Source: Gammaproteobacteria bacterium (lineage in GTDB: Bacteria > Pseudomonadota > Gammaproteobacteria > DSM-16500). Taken from it: 64,000 nt of DNA. The stretch spans positions 1 to 64,000 of the forward strand of contig JARLJO010000050.1 in the NCBI GenBank assembly GCA_031291175.1, in the 5' to 3' direction. The notes below the pieces were generated by a model, which saw only the letters and a list, made by a program, of their open reading frames with translations, searched no databases and was not told where the DNA came from. Below, one piece after another: positions 33,714 through 41,745 of the stretch (position 1 is the first letter of the stretch; the number at the start of each line of letters is the position of its first letter). The translations under genes and the position numbers were made by a program.

Positions 33714-35525
33714 GTGACATTTCTCACCGATCCTCTCTCAACCCAGATTTGGGATATCAAATATCGCTATCGCTTAAGCGGAAAAATCATTGATAACACG
33801 ATAGAGCAAACATGGTCACGTGTGGCTAAAGCGGTTGCGCGCGCTGAAAAACCGACAGAGCGTGCTAAATGGCAAAAAGCGTTTTTTGATTTGTTAGCGG
33901 GATTTCGTTTTTTGCCGGGCGGTCGTATTTTAGCGGGTGCTGGCACGCAGTTGAAAGTGACTTTGTTTAATTGCTTTGTCATGAACATTGCAGAAGATTC
34001 TTTGCCAGGCATTTTTGATGCGCTGGAAGAGGGGGCGCTTACATTACAAGAAGGCGGTGGCGTGGGCTATGATTTTTCGGTATTGCGCCCGCGTGGAGAG
34101 TTGGTAAAAAAAACGGGGATTGCTTCATCGGGCCCTGTGTCTTTCATGAAAATATGGAATACCACGTGCGGTATTTTGTTATCCACCGGCGCGCGTCGCG
34201 GTGCGATGATGGCCGTCATGCGTTGTGATCATCCTGATATCGAAGAATTTATTACGGCGAAATCCGATCCGAATGAGTTGCGTCATTTTAATGTGTCTGT
34301 GTTGGTGTCCGATGCTTTCATGCAGGCGGTGAAGGCAGATTTGGATTGGGAATTAATTTTTCCCATAGCGAAGGGCGATAAGGGCGCTGATGACGAAATT
34401 GTTGAGCGTCCCATGGGGCCAGAAGGTGCGCTCGTGTCAGTGCGTATTTATCGTCGTATTAAAGCACGCGCGTTGTGGTTGCGTATTATAAAAAATGCTT
34501 ACGATTATGCTGAGCCAGGCGTGTTATTTGAAGACACTATTAATAAGCTCAATACACTTTGGTATCGGGAAAAAATCAGTGCGACCAATCCCTGTGGCGA
34601 AATTCCTTTGCCGCCTTATGGGGCGTGTAATTTGGGTTCCATTAATTTAACACAATTTGTGCTGAATCCGTTTACGCCGCACGCTGAAATGGATTGGGAA
34701 GGTATCGAGCGAACCAGTCAAGTTGCAACGCGATTTTTAGATAATGTCATTGATGTATCGCGTTATCCTTTAAAGCAGCAGCAAAAACAAGCAAAAGGCA
34801 CGCGACGTATTGGCTTAGGTGTCACGGGACTCGCTGATGCGCTGGTCATGATGGGGTTGCGCTATGGTAGCAACGCATCGCAAGCCTTGGCGAGTCGATT
34901 AATGAAACTGATTTCTGAAACTACCTGGATGACCTCGGCGGCGCTCGCGGAAGAGAAGGGGTCGTTTCCTTTTTTTGAAGCTGAGGCTTATTTAAAAGGA
35001 GATTTTGTCAAACGTTTGCCAGCTGTGATTCGAGACAAAATCGCTGTATCTGGAATGCGTAATAGTCATCACAATACGATTGCGCCAACGGGTACGATCA
35101 GTTTGTTGGCGAACAATGTTTCCAGTGGCATTGAGCCAATTTTCAGTGATAGTTATGATCGTTATGTGATTTTGCCGGATGGCACGCGCCAGCTGTTTTC
35201 GGTAACAGATTATGTTGTTAATTTGTGGCGCGCGATAAAGTCTCCGGATAAATTACCGCCGGCATGGGTGGATAGTAAAGCGTTGACGCCAGAAGATCAC
35301 TTGCTGATGCAATATGCGTTGCAGCCTTATATTGATAATGCTATTTCAAAGACGATAAATTTGCCGGAAGATTTTCCGTTTGAAAAGTTAGAGGGCATTT
35401 ATACGAATGCGCACGAGTTGGGTTTGAAAGGTTGCACTGTCTTTCGGCCTAATCCTATTACAGGGAGTGTGTTGGAGGTGACAACGCCGGAAGAAGATGT
35501 TGAGCGGTGTTGTCAATTATCGTGA
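33714..35525 (+). CDS. nrdJ: Class II (adenosylcobalamin-dependent) ribonucleotide reductase
   Basis: This enzyme reduces ribonucleotides to deoxyribonucleotides without oxygen, using a B12-generated thiyl radical. The GTG at 33714 follows AAAGGAGTG at good spacing. The 603-aa product has FRFLPGGRILAGAGT, LFNCFVMNIAEDSL with the first redox Cys, LQEGGGVGYDFS, and the active-site block NPCGEIPLPPYGACNLGSIN. HNTIAPTGTISLLA and a C-terminal Cys pair (ERCCQLS) are also present. No nrdB-like radical subunit is adjacent, consistent with class II. It is somewhat short compared with many NrdJ proteins. No cobalamin riboswitch is evident in the short upstream gap. Confidence 0.87.
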   Translation: MTFLTDPLSTQIWDIKYRYRLSGKIIDNTIEQTWSRVAKAVARAEKPTERAKWQKAFFDLLAGFRFLPGGRILAGAGTQLKVTLFNCFVMNIAEDSLPGIFDALEEGALTLQEGGGVGYDFSVLRPRGELVKKTGIASSGPVSFMKIWNTTCGILLSTGARRGAMMAVMRCDHPDIEEFITAKSDPNELRHFNVSVLVSDAFMQAVKADLDWELIFPIAKGDKGADDEIVERPMGPEGALVSVRIYRRIKARALWLRIIKNAYDYAEPGVLFEDTINKLNTLWYREKISATNPCGEIPLPPYGACNLGSINLTQFVLNPFTPHAEMDWEGIERTSQVATRFLDNVIDVSRYPLKQQQKQAKGTRRIGLGVTGLADALVMMGLRYGSNASQALASRLMKLISETTWMTSAALAEEKGSFPFFEAEAYLKGDFVKRLPAVIRDKIAVSGMRNSHHNTIAPTGTISLLANNVSSGIEPIFSDSYDRYVILPDGTRQLFSVTDYVVNLWRAIKSPDKLPPAWVDSKALTPEDHLLMQYALQPYIDNAISKTINLPEDFPFEKLEGIYTNAHELGLKGCTVFRPNPITGSVLEVTTPEEDVERCCQLS

Positions 35526-35723
35526 TTCTATATCTGAAAATATTATAGACATGTTGTTTCAGATAGGGGGGGGGCAGAGTCATAAGCGCTTGTTTAGATA
35601 CTTATGGGACAAGCCGCGGGACTTAGGTGGGATAGATGGTCTGATAGAGAGGTTCTTGTAAAAATATAAATAGCGTTAACTCAATCATGGCTACCGAACG
35701 CTCATCCTCAAGCAATGGTATTT
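35526..35723. repeat. Intergenic repeat fragments (family B half, GC hairpin fragment)
   Basis: GGGACAAGCCGCGGGAC near 35606-35623 is a half copy of the CCGCGG hairpin seen at 36599 and 44901. From about 35641, GATAGAGAGGTTCTTGTAAA leads into AGCGTTAACTCAA, which is the left flank and first bases of a family B element; the rest is missing. Confidence 0.65.
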
Positions 35724-36320
35724 TTATTTGTTTTCATTGGGATGTTTTTTATGGGTAGATTGGATAAACTCAGCTAATGCGGCACTATGGCTTTGCAATC
35801 CAGCTAACATCCCGCTCTGATCTTCTTGACTGCGATTTTGTCCTAGCTTGAAGATACCTTCTATTTTTGTGATTTCCATTCTAAAGCCGACAATATGATC
35901 CATGAGCTTCCGTTGATAGTCATCGGGAATACTATAATGAGAATCTCCTTCGTGCTGCATCACCATCTGCGATAAATCGCTTTCAAGCTGCTCATGACTG
36001 GCCTGCTTTGGGTTTCCGTAAGCGTGGACAACCGCATAATTCCACGTTGGAACGCTGGGTGAACTTTTATACCAATTAGGTGACACATAGGCATGAGGGC
36101 CATGAAAAATAAATAATGCATTTTCACTACCATCTAACTCTCTTGCATGGGGATTTTGCTTTGCGAGATGCCATGCGAGCATTCCGTGTGTGTTTTCATT
36201 GCGATTTAGCATGACTGGAATGTGAGATACATTTAACTTGCCATTAACATGGCTAATCAGTGTTGCGAAGTTAAATTGCTCGATAAATTGATGCAATTGG
36301 TTTATGTCTGTGATTTTCAT
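35724..36320 (-). CDS. PaiB-like FMN-binding split-barrel protein
   Basis: The 198-aa product matches the PaiB / FMN-binding negative regulator family. N-terminal motifs are FNFATLISHVNGKLNVSHIP and GMLAWHLAKQNPHAREL, then the diagnostic FHGPHAYVSPNWY and VPTWNYAVVHAYG (about residues 93-120). A short C-terminal helical region is rich in Ser/Gln/His. In Bacillus, PaiB was linked to repression of sporulation and protease genes, but most members are probably FMN-dependent enzymes or flavin-binding proteins. It stands alone between repeat-rich spacers, and its 5' end is duplicated at 36968-37077. Confidence 0.85.
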   Translation of the reverse strand: MKITDINQLHQFIEQFNFATLISHVNGKLNVSHIPVMLNRNENTHGMLAWHLAKQNPHARELDGSENALFIFHGPHAYVSPNWYKSSPSVPTWNYAVVHAYGNPKQASHEQLESDLSQMVMQHEGDSHYSIPDDYQRKLMDHIVGFRMEITKIEGIFKLGQNRSQEDQSGMLAGLQSHSAALAEFIQSTHKKHPNENK

Positions 36321-36363
36321 TTTGAATGTACTCTTTCACATATCATGAGAAATTGTTAAATAG

Positions 36364-36598
36364 ATCGTCAGTTAGTGGGCTAAATGTGGCTTAATGGTAA
36401 TCTTTTTTTGTAAATACCAGAACCTAATTTTGTATCAAGCAGACCACTTGTGATTTCACTGGCAGCTTTATTAAAAGAGCGTCTTAATATCTTATGAAGA
36501 ATTACTTTTGTGGTTTATCGGCGCCTGTTGGGATTGTTAAAGTGGGAAGTGTCTATGATCGGCATTTGTGTTCACTTTTAAGTTCTAGTTGATCTGGA
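36364..36598. other. Gene-free spacer upstream of paiB-like gene
   Basis: AT-rich, with no supported gene. From about 36529 it is similar to 37158-37211 (GGAAGTG...TTCACTTT...GGATC), so it belongs to a local segmental duplication together with the paiB 5' end. Confidence 0.5.
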
Positions 36599-36760
36599 TC
36601 CCGCGGACAAGCCGCGGGACGTAGGTGGTGTGGAAGCGCAGGGCGTAGGTGGTGTGGAAGCGCGGGACGTAGGTAGTGTAGAAGCGCGGGACGTAGGGGG
36701 TGTGGAAGTGTGGGGCGTAGGTGGTGTAGAAGCGGGGCGCAGGGGGTGTGGAAACGGGAC
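36599..36760. repeat. CCGCGG hairpin and 24-bp minisatellite
   Basis: TCCCGCGG-ACAAG-CCGCGGGA (36599-36619) is a perfect 8-bp hairpin. From 36628 a 24-bp unit of the form GTGTGGAAGCGCGGGACGTA plus GGTG repeats about five times with a few changes (units start 36628, 36652, 36676, 36700 and 36724). The unit includes the GCGGGACGTAGGTG tail of the hairpin, so it probably grew from it. The minus-strand frame across it (repeating LRPALPHH) is a by-product of the period being a multiple of three. The hairpin recurs at 37212 and 44901. Confidence 0.85.
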
Positions 36761-36817
36761 AATAGTGAGATCGATGCGGAGTAATGGGTAGAGAACTTCT
36801 TTTAAAATATAAATAGC

Positions 36818-36936
36818 GTTAGCTCAAGCAGAGTGATCATCTTATGGGGGCGACAGGCAAGCCATGGATGGTGGCATAAATCACAGGGATGTGATGTTTG
36901 GAGCAGGAATAAGGTGATCACTCTGCTTGAGTTAAC
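36818..36936 (-). repeat. Family B palindromic repeat, copy 3
   Basis: Arms AAGCAGAGTGATCATCTTA and TAAGGTGATCACTCTGCTT pair along their full length with one G-U. The variable centre differs from copies 1 and 2 on both arms. The inner GC-rich hairpin has decayed (GCCATGGATGGTGGC) and the second is CACAGGGATGTG. The flank TAGAGAACTTCTTTTAAAA precedes it at 36789, as at other copies. Confidence 0.85.
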
Positions 36937-36971
36937 ACCTTGCGATTCGGTATGATGATTAGCACAACTAA

Positions 36972-37034
36972 TTAGTGTTGCGAATTTAAATACTCAATAA
37001 ATTGATGCGATTGGTTTATGTCGGTGATTTTCAT
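36972..37034 (-). pseudogene. Duplicated 5' fragment of the paiB-like gene
   Basis: Read on the minus strand from the ATG at 37034 this gives MKITDINQSHQFIEYLNSQH and a stop. The first 14 residues match the paiB-like protein (MKITDINQLHQFIEQ...) apart from one change. The upstream 40 bases (to 37077) are also nearly identical to the region before the intact gene (36321-36363). It is a relic of a partial duplication and not a functional gene. Confidence 0.85.
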
Positions 37035-37248
37035 TTTGAATGTACTTTTTCACATATCATGAGAAATTTTTAAATAGTTATTTTTAATGCGCCAGATTGG
37101 TATTCAAGGGGTGGTTAAAGTTTATAAAAATCTCCCTCAATCCCCCCTTTTTTAAAGGGGGAAGTGCCTACGGTCCGCATTGGTGTTCACTTTAGCTCTG
37201 GTTGATTTGGATCCTGCGGACAAGTCGCGGGACGTAGTCACGAGATGG
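37035..37248. repeat. Duplicated intergenic segment with CCGCGG-type hairpin
   Basis: 37035-37077 repeats 36321-36363 and 37158-37236 repeats 36529-36630 in diverged form. Between them, CCCCCC-TTTTTTAAA-GGGGG (about 37145-37162) forms a small hairpin. TCCTGCGG-ACAAG-TCGCGGGA (37212-37232) is a diverged copy of the hairpin at 36599. No gene is supported. Confidence 0.65.
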
Positions 37249-37839
37249 CTATGCTAGTGGGCTTAAACCAGCTGCTTCTAACATGCTGACCAATCGGATC
37301 AAGGGTAAGCCGATGAGCGCGCTAAAATCCTTGCCTTGAAATTCTTCAATGAGCGCGATGCCTAACCCTTCCGCTTTGCAACTGCCAGCACACTCTAAGG
37401 GTTGCTCTTTTTTCAAGTATCGTTGAATTTGATCTGGCGTTAGTTTGCGATATAAGACATCAAATGTTTCAAGCGCAATTTGTTGCGTTTGATTGCGCGC
37501 ATCCAATAAACATAAGCCAATGAAAAACTGCATGCGTTTGCCGCTTGCCTGTTGTAGTTGCTTGATGGCGTTTTTATGCGTTAATGGTTTGCCCAGTATC
37601 TGGTTATCTAGCACGCCTACTTGGTCGGCTGTGATAATTAACGCATCGGGATATTTCAATGCCACAGCGCGTGCTTTGATCTCAGCTAAACGATAAACAA
37701 GTTCAGAAGGTGTTTCATTGGGCAGTGGCGTTTCATCTACATCGGGCGCTGCGATTTCAAATGGCAATTGCAAGCGTTGCAATAATGCCTGGCGTGGTTT
37801 GGAGGAAGAGCCCAATATTAATTGTCGTGGCGTTTGCAT
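37249..37839 (-). CDS. Maf-like nucleotide pyrophosphatase (YceF type)
   Basis: Maf proteins hydrolyse non-canonical or modified nucleoside triphosphates; the YceF subgroup prefers 7-methyl-GTP. The 196-aa product has LILGSSSKPRQALLQRL at residues 8-24, DVDETPLPNETP at 34-45, the metal-binding ITADQVGVLD near 68-77, GKPLTHKNAIKQL near 82-94, and CAGSCKAEGLGIAL near 150-163. The last block points to YceF rather than MafA. It is the last gene of a minus-strand group after the toxin-antitoxin pair. YceF specificity is inferred from motif similarity. Confidence 0.88.
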   Translation of the reverse strand: MQTPRQLILGSSSKPRQALLQRLQLPFEIAAPDVDETPLPNETPSELVYRLAEIKARAVALKYPDALIITADQVGVLDNQILGKPLTHKNAIKQLQQASGKRMQFFIGLCLLDARNQTQQIALETFDVLYRKLTPDQIQRYLKKEQPLECAGSCKAEGLGIALIEEFQGKDFSALIGLPLIRLVSMLEAAGLSPLA

Positions 37840-37857
37840 AGGATTTTTTCTGTCAAA

Positions 37858-38094
37858 TTATTTTATTAAAAGTATTAACACTTCTTGATCTTCAATTTTA
37901 TAGATCAGACGATGGTTGTTAACAGCCTCACTGTAAAGACCGGTCATGCCATCAATTTTTTTGGCGCCGGGTGGTCTTGGATTGATCGCGAGGGCTTCAG
38001 CGAGTTTCACCAGAATTTTTTGATATTTGGGCGCGAGCTCTTTTATTTGTCGGATTGCTGCAGGGGCGATTCTGACATGATATGGTTTTGTCAC
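37858..38094 (-). CDS. RelE/StbE-family toxin, C-terminally truncated
   Basis: RelE-family toxins are ribosome-dependent mRNA interferases. The 78-aa product has the normal start (MTKPYHVRIAPAAIRQIKEL), the RPPGAKKIDG turn at about 41-50 and the NNHRLIYKIEDQEVLILLIK strand. It then stops, whereas relatives continue with a V-G-H-R-x-x-V-Y-R tail that carries catalytic-site residues. No such tail is readable in any frame before maf. It is therefore probably inactive or weakened. It is two bases downstream of its antitoxin gene. Confidence 0.8.
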   Translation of the reverse strand: MTKPYHVRIAPAAIRQIKELAPKYQKILVKLAEALAINPRPPGAKKIDGMTGLYSEAVNNHRLIYKIEDQEVLILLIK

Positions 38095-38096
38095 GG

Positions 38097-38354
38097 TTAG
38101 ATGCCTACTTCTTCTTTTAATTTTTCCAGGGTAACAGTGCCGCTCACTTTTGCTTCTTTAAACGCATCAATGGCTTCGTTTAAGTCTTCTTTGTCGCGCT
38201 TGGTTTCAAGCAACAACAAATCTTCTAAGGGAACAATGGCCGCAATTTCTTTTCCCCGACGTGTTAGGACAACGCGTTCTTTGGTGTGAATAATATGATT
38301 GATGAGTTCTGCGAATTTTTCTTTGGCATCAATGGTGGTCATTGCGGTCGTCAT
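38097..38354 (-). CDS. Phd/YefM-family antitoxin
   Basis: The 85-aa product is a Phd/YefM-type antitoxin: an N-terminal DNA-binding domain (TTIDAKEKFAELINHI and RVVLTRRGKEIAAIVPLEDL, residues 6-48), followed by a charged C-terminal toxin-binding helix (KEDLNEAIDAFKEAK). Such antitoxins neutralise the toxin and repress their own operon. It precedes the toxin gene, the usual order. An earlier Met at residue 5 is an alternative start. Confidence 0.88.
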   Translation of the reverse strand: MTTAMTTIDAKEKFAELINHIIHTKERVVLTRRGKEIAAIVPLEDLLLLETKRDKEDLNEAIDAFKEAKVSGTVTLEKLKEEVGI

Positions 38355-38407
38355 GACATTAAATCCTTAATAATTCAGACTGAAACGGTGGGAAGTATTG
38401 CAGATTG

Positions 38408-38435
38408 CACCATGGCCCAAACTAGGGCCATGGTG
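38408..38435. terminator. Strong hairpin after fba, terminator-like
   Basis: CACCATGGCCC (38408-38418) and GGGCCATGGTG (38425-38435) form a perfect 11-bp stem with a six-base loop, eight bases beyond the class I aldolase stop. A T run is lacking on the minus strand, so efficient intrinsic termination is uncertain. Confidence 0.6.
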
Positions 38436-38442
38436 ACATTCT

Positions 38443-39477
38443 TTATGCTATTGATGTTTCTTTTTCCATGGCGGTTGTGTATTTGCCTACGCTCGCTAAG
38501 CTATTTAATTTGGCGCGAGCTAAAAAGATTTTTTGCGCGGCGGCCAGGTTCTTCGCATCGCCTTTCCAGGTTTTCATGCTGTAGTCTTGTAGCGCTCTGG
38601 CATACGAGAAGCTGAGATTCCATGGATTGCCAGCCATCATATTCATGCCGTTTAAGTTCGCTGTCGCTTCTTCTGGGCTTTGACCGCCAGATAAGAAGTT
38701 AATGGTAGGAACGGCAGCAGGTACGGTACGACGTAATGCGGTAACAGAGGCCTTGGCAACTTGTTCAGCGGTAGCCTTGCTCGCGCATTTTTTGCCGCTG
38801 ATTACCATGCTAGGTTTCAGAATGATGTATTCTAATTTCACTTTATGTTTGAACAGGGAGTGAAATACAGCATGCAAGACATTTTCGGTAACTTCAGCGC
38901 AACGTTCGATAGTGTGTTCACCATCTAGCAATATCTCAGGTTCCACGATAGGAACGATACCATTGGCCTGGCAAGCTGCCGCGTAGCTCGCGAGTCCTTC
39001 TGCATTCGCGCGGATAGCTAGGGCGCTAGGTGTATTAGCAGAAATAGCATAGACCGCGCGCCATTTTGCAAAACAAGCGCCTTTTGCTTTATAGTCAGCT
39101 AATCTTTCGCAGAGGCCGTCTAATCCTTGAGTGGTTTGCTCATCTTGAGTGTAGGGAATGTTAACCAGTCCTTTATCCACTTTAATGCCGGGCAAGATAC
39201 CTTGTTGCTTTAAAAATTCGGGGAACGGCTGGCCGCTTTTGGTTTTTTGGTTCAATGTTTCTTCAAACAAGATAACGCCAGCAACGTATTCATTTAAGCC
39301 GGGTGTTGCAACAAGCATTTCACGGTAGTCACGACGGGTGTCTTCGGTGGAAGGAATGCTGAGTGCTTCAAAACGCTTGGTGATGGTACCAATGCTTTCG
39401 TCAGCGGCTAAAATCCCTTTGCCTTTGGCAGCAAGTTTGTTGATGGTGGCTTCTAAGTCTTTAATGTGGTTGTTCAT
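38443..39477 (-). CDS. Fructose-bisphosphate aldolase, class I
   Basis: This is a glycolytic Schiff-base aldolase cleaving fructose-1,6-bisphosphate. The 344-aa product resembles the animal/plant-type class I family: GKGILAADESIGTITKRF at residues 18-35, LFEETLNQKTKSGQPF near 66-81, KWRAVYAIS near 137, VEPEILLDGEHTIERC near 178, the Schiff-base Lys in ILKPSMV, and FLSGGQSPEEATANLN near 260. Bacteria more often use metal-dependent class II enzymes, though class I forms occur in several Proteobacteria. It is monocistronic, with hairpins on both sides. Confidence 0.93.
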   Translation of the reverse strand: MNNHIKDLEATINKLAAKGKGILAADESIGTITKRFEALSIPSTEDTRRDYREMLVATPGLNEYVAGVILFEETLNQKTKSGQPFPEFLKQQGILPGIKVDKGLVNIPYTQDEQTTQGLDGLCERLADYKAKGACFAKWRAVYAISANTPSALAIRANAEGLASYAAACQANGIVPIVEPEILLDGEHTIERCAEVTENVLHAVFHSLFKHKVKLEYIILKPSMVISGKKCASKATAEQVAKASVTALRRTVPAAVPTINFLSGGQSPEEATANLNGMNMMAGNPWNLSFSYARALQDYSMKTWKGDAKNLAAAQKIFLARAKLNSLASVGKYTTAMEKETSIA

Positions 39478-39574
39478 ACCGATTAAGTCCTTTGCTTGTT
39501 GAAATTGGGTGCAAGAGTAGCATAAATATTAGGTTTTCGCGAGTGGTGCTCTATTTTTGTCACTTACGTTCAGT

Positions 39575-39600
39575 CAAGGGTTAGGCAGGCCTAACCCTTG
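39575..39600. terminator. Hairpin after proS
   Basis: CAAGGGTTAGG (39575-39585) and CCTAACCCTTG (39590-39600) form a perfect 11-bp stem with loop CAGG, eight bases beyond the proS stop. No long T run follows on the minus strand. Confidence 0.55.
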
Positions 39601-39607
39601 CAAAAGG

Positions 39608-41113
39608 TTAATACGATTTGGCGAAAATAACTTGTTGGGCGCTGTCTTCACCCGTAAAGATACATTTGCCAGGTGTGGGCGCAGTATCCAGGCGTGGAAT
39701 GCATCGTATCGTCACGTTGAGATCGCTTTTTACTTGCGCCTCAATGGCGGCATCACCATTCCAATGCGCCAATACAAAGCCGCCCGTGCCTTCTTTGAAG
39801 AAGTCGTAGAATGCTTTTTTATTGTCAATGGATACCGTGTTTTGTTTTTGGAATTGACGCGCACGTTCTAATAAGACCGTTTGTAGTTCGTCAAGCTGGC
39901 TGACGAGTGTCGTTAAAAATTCACTGCGGTCTATTGATTGACGTTCTTTGTATTCTTTATCACGGCGACCCATGAAAACGCTATTGTTTTGGCATTCTTT
40001 CATGCCGATTTCAACGCGAATAGGGATGCCTTTTTTGACCCAGGACCAGGCTTTTTCGCCACCTGTTAGTTCGCGTGTGTCAATTTCAACGGAAATAGCG
40101 CGATTGGCATAGTGTTGATTACGCATGTCATCAGCGAGTTGTTGGCAATACGCCATGATCTCGGCTTTTTGTTCTTCTTTATGAATAATAGGCAAGATAA
40201 CAACGTGGGTGGGCGCGAGTTTAGGTGGCAGTATAAAACCATTATCATCGCTGTGGGTCATGATGAGGCCGCCGATCAAGCGCGTAGAAACACCCCAGGA
40301 AGTTGTCCAAACGTATTCTTCAACACCTTGTGCGCTCAGGTATTTGATGTTGAATGGACGCGCAAAGTTTTGACCGAGGAAATGCGATGTGCCCGCTTGT
40401 AAGGCTTTTTTGTCTTGCATCATGGCTTCGATGCAATAGGTATTGACGGCGCCAGGGAAGCGTTCGCTTTCGGTTTTTTCACCTTTGATCACTGGCATTG
40501 CCATGTGGTTTTCACAAAAGTCCGCATAAAGGTCGAGAATTTTTAAGGTTTCGGCTTCAGCTTCCGCGGGCGTGGCATGCGCGGTGTGGCCTTCTTGCCA
40601 CAAAAATTCTGATGTGCGTAAGAACATGCGCGTACGCATTTCCCAGCGCACGATGTTCGCCCATTGGTTCACGAGCATAGGCAGGTCACGATAGGATTGA
40701 ATCCAGCGTGAAAAGGCTTCGCCAATGATGGTTTCTGAGGTGGGACGAACGATATAGGGCTCTTCGAGTTGTCCGGCCGGAATGAGTTTGCCCTCGGCAT
40801 TTTTTTCCAAGCGGTGATGGGTGACAACCGCGCATTCTTTGGCAAAGCCATCAATGTGAGCGGCTTCTTTTTCTAAGTAGCTGACAGGGATGAATAGCGG
40901 GAAATAACAATTCTTATGGCCTGTCGTTTTCAGTTTGTCATCGAGTACGCGTTGAATGTTTTCCCATAGCGCATAGCCTAAGGGTTTGATGATCATGCAG
41001 CCACGCACGGGCGACACTTCCGCAAGGTCAGCGGCTTTAATGACTTGCTGATACCATTCTGGATAGTCTTCAGCGCGGGTAGGGGTAATTGCGGTTTTGG
41101 CTTTTTGAGTCAT
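39608..41113 (-). CDS. proS: Prolyl-tRNA synthetase, archaeal/eukaryal type
   Basis: ProRS charges tRNA-Pro. The 501-aa product is the short form typical of archaea, eukaryotes and some bacteria. It starts DYPEWYQQVIKAADLAEVSPVRGC. Class II motif 2 lies around VRWEMRTRMFLRTSEFLWQE, TSWGVSTRLIGGLIMTHSDD precedes the anticodon domain, and the C-terminal zinc-like domain ends in Tyr (FAKSY). It lacks the editing insertion of the ~570-aa bacterial ProRS usual in Gammaproteobacteria. It is 17 bases downstream of bcp. Acquisition by horizontal transfer is plausible but not proven here. Confidence 0.93.
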   Translation of the reverse strand: MTQKAKTAITPTRAEDYPEWYQQVIKAADLAEVSPVRGCMIIKPLGYALWENIQRVLDDKLKTTGHKNCYFPLFIPVSYLEKEAAHIDGFAKECAVVTHHRLEKNAEGKLIPAGQLEEPYIVRPTSETIIGEAFSRWIQSYRDLPMLVNQWANIVRWEMRTRMFLRTSEFLWQEGHTAHATPAEAEAETLKILDLYADFCENHMAMPVIKGEKTESERFPGAVNTYCIEAMMQDKKALQAGTSHFLGQNFARPFNIKYLSAQGVEEYVWTTSWGVSTRLIGGLIMTHSDDNGFILPPKLAPTHVVILPIIHKEEQKAEIMAYCQQLADDMRNQHYANRAISVEIDTRELTGGEKAWSWVKKGIPIRVEIGMKECQNNSVFMGRRDKEYKERQSIDRSEFLTTLVSQLDELQTVLLERARQFQKQNTVSIDNKKAFYDFFKEGTGGFVLAHWNGDAAIEAQVKSDLNVTIRCIPRLDTAPTPGKCIFTGEDSAQQVIFAKSY

Positions 41114-41130
41114 GTTAGTGGTTAGCTCTG

Positions 41131-41598
41131 TTAGTTGGATGCATTAATTTGATGGAGGACTTCTTTGATATGCCCGGTGACTTTGACTTTGCGCCAAATA
41201 GCGCGGATAACGCCTTGTTCATCGATCAAAAAAGTGGATCGTTGTATGCCTAAAAAGGTTTTCCCAAATAAGCTTTTTTTGTTGATGATGCCATACATTT
41301 CGCACACATCGCCGTTTTCATCGGCCAGTAAAGTAAAAGGCAGCGCAAATTTTTGTTTGAATTTATCGTGTTTGGTCACGCTGTCTTTGGAGACGCCTAG
41401 CACAACGGTATTTTGTGCACCAAGATCCGGCCATGCGTCGCGAAAATCGCATGCTTCCTGGGTGCAGCCTGGGGTGTTGTCTTTCGGATAAAAATATAAA
41501 ATAACTTTTTTGCCCCGCAGGCTCCGTAAGGATATATTTTCGTTTTGATCCGAAGGCAACGTAAAATCCGGCGCTAAATCGCCAATCTCAAGCGGCAT
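41131..41598 (-). CDS. bcp: Thioredoxin-dependent thiol peroxidase (peroxiredoxin)
   Basis: Bcp reduces hydrogen peroxide and lipid hydroperoxides with thioredoxin as donor. The 155-aa product shows the peroxiredoxin fold: LGDLAP-like start GDLAPDFTLPSDQNE, VILYFYPKDNTPGCTQEACDFRD with peroxidatic Cys (~45) and resolving Cys five residues later, VLGVSKDSVTKHDKF, and the C-terminal GIQRSTFLIDEQGVIRAIW. It precedes proS by 17 bases and is preceded by a terminator for the upstream small lipoprotein gene. Confidence 0.94.
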   Translation of the reverse strand: MPLEIGDLAPDFTLPSDQNENISLRSLRGKKVILYFYPKDNTPGCTQEACDFRDAWPDLGAQNTVVLGVSKDSVTKHDKFKQKFALPFTLLADENGDVCEMYGIINKKSLFGKTFLGIQRSTFLIDEQGVIRAIWRKVKVTGHIKEVLHQINASN

Positions 41599-41663
41599 GG
41601 CTTATCCTTTTTGGTTTAATCGTGTGAAAGAGGGGTATTATATCGGTGTCTGGGAAAAGAAAG

Positions 41664-41703
41664 AAATAAAAAGAGCACATCCCCGTTGTCGTGGAGGGTG
41701 CTC
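41664..41703 (-). terminator. Rho-independent terminator of glycine-zipper lipoprotein gene
   Basis: On the minus strand GAGCACCCTCC...GGGGATGTGCTC forms a stem followed by TTTTTATTTC. It lies 43 bases beyond the stop of the small lipoprotein gene. Confidence 0.8.
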
Positions 41704-41745
41704 AATTACTCCTAAGAGAAATGTTGTGAATAATATTATAGTTAA

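Noticed and set aside
36612-36760. Possible CRISPR array
   Set aside because: Units are directly tandem with no unique spacers, and no cas genes are nearby.
36553-36762. Minus-strand frame with repeating LRPALPHH units
   Set aside because: It is the translation of a 24-bp DNA minisatellite; there is no ribosome-binding site or folded sequence, and the repeat period alone keeps the frame open.
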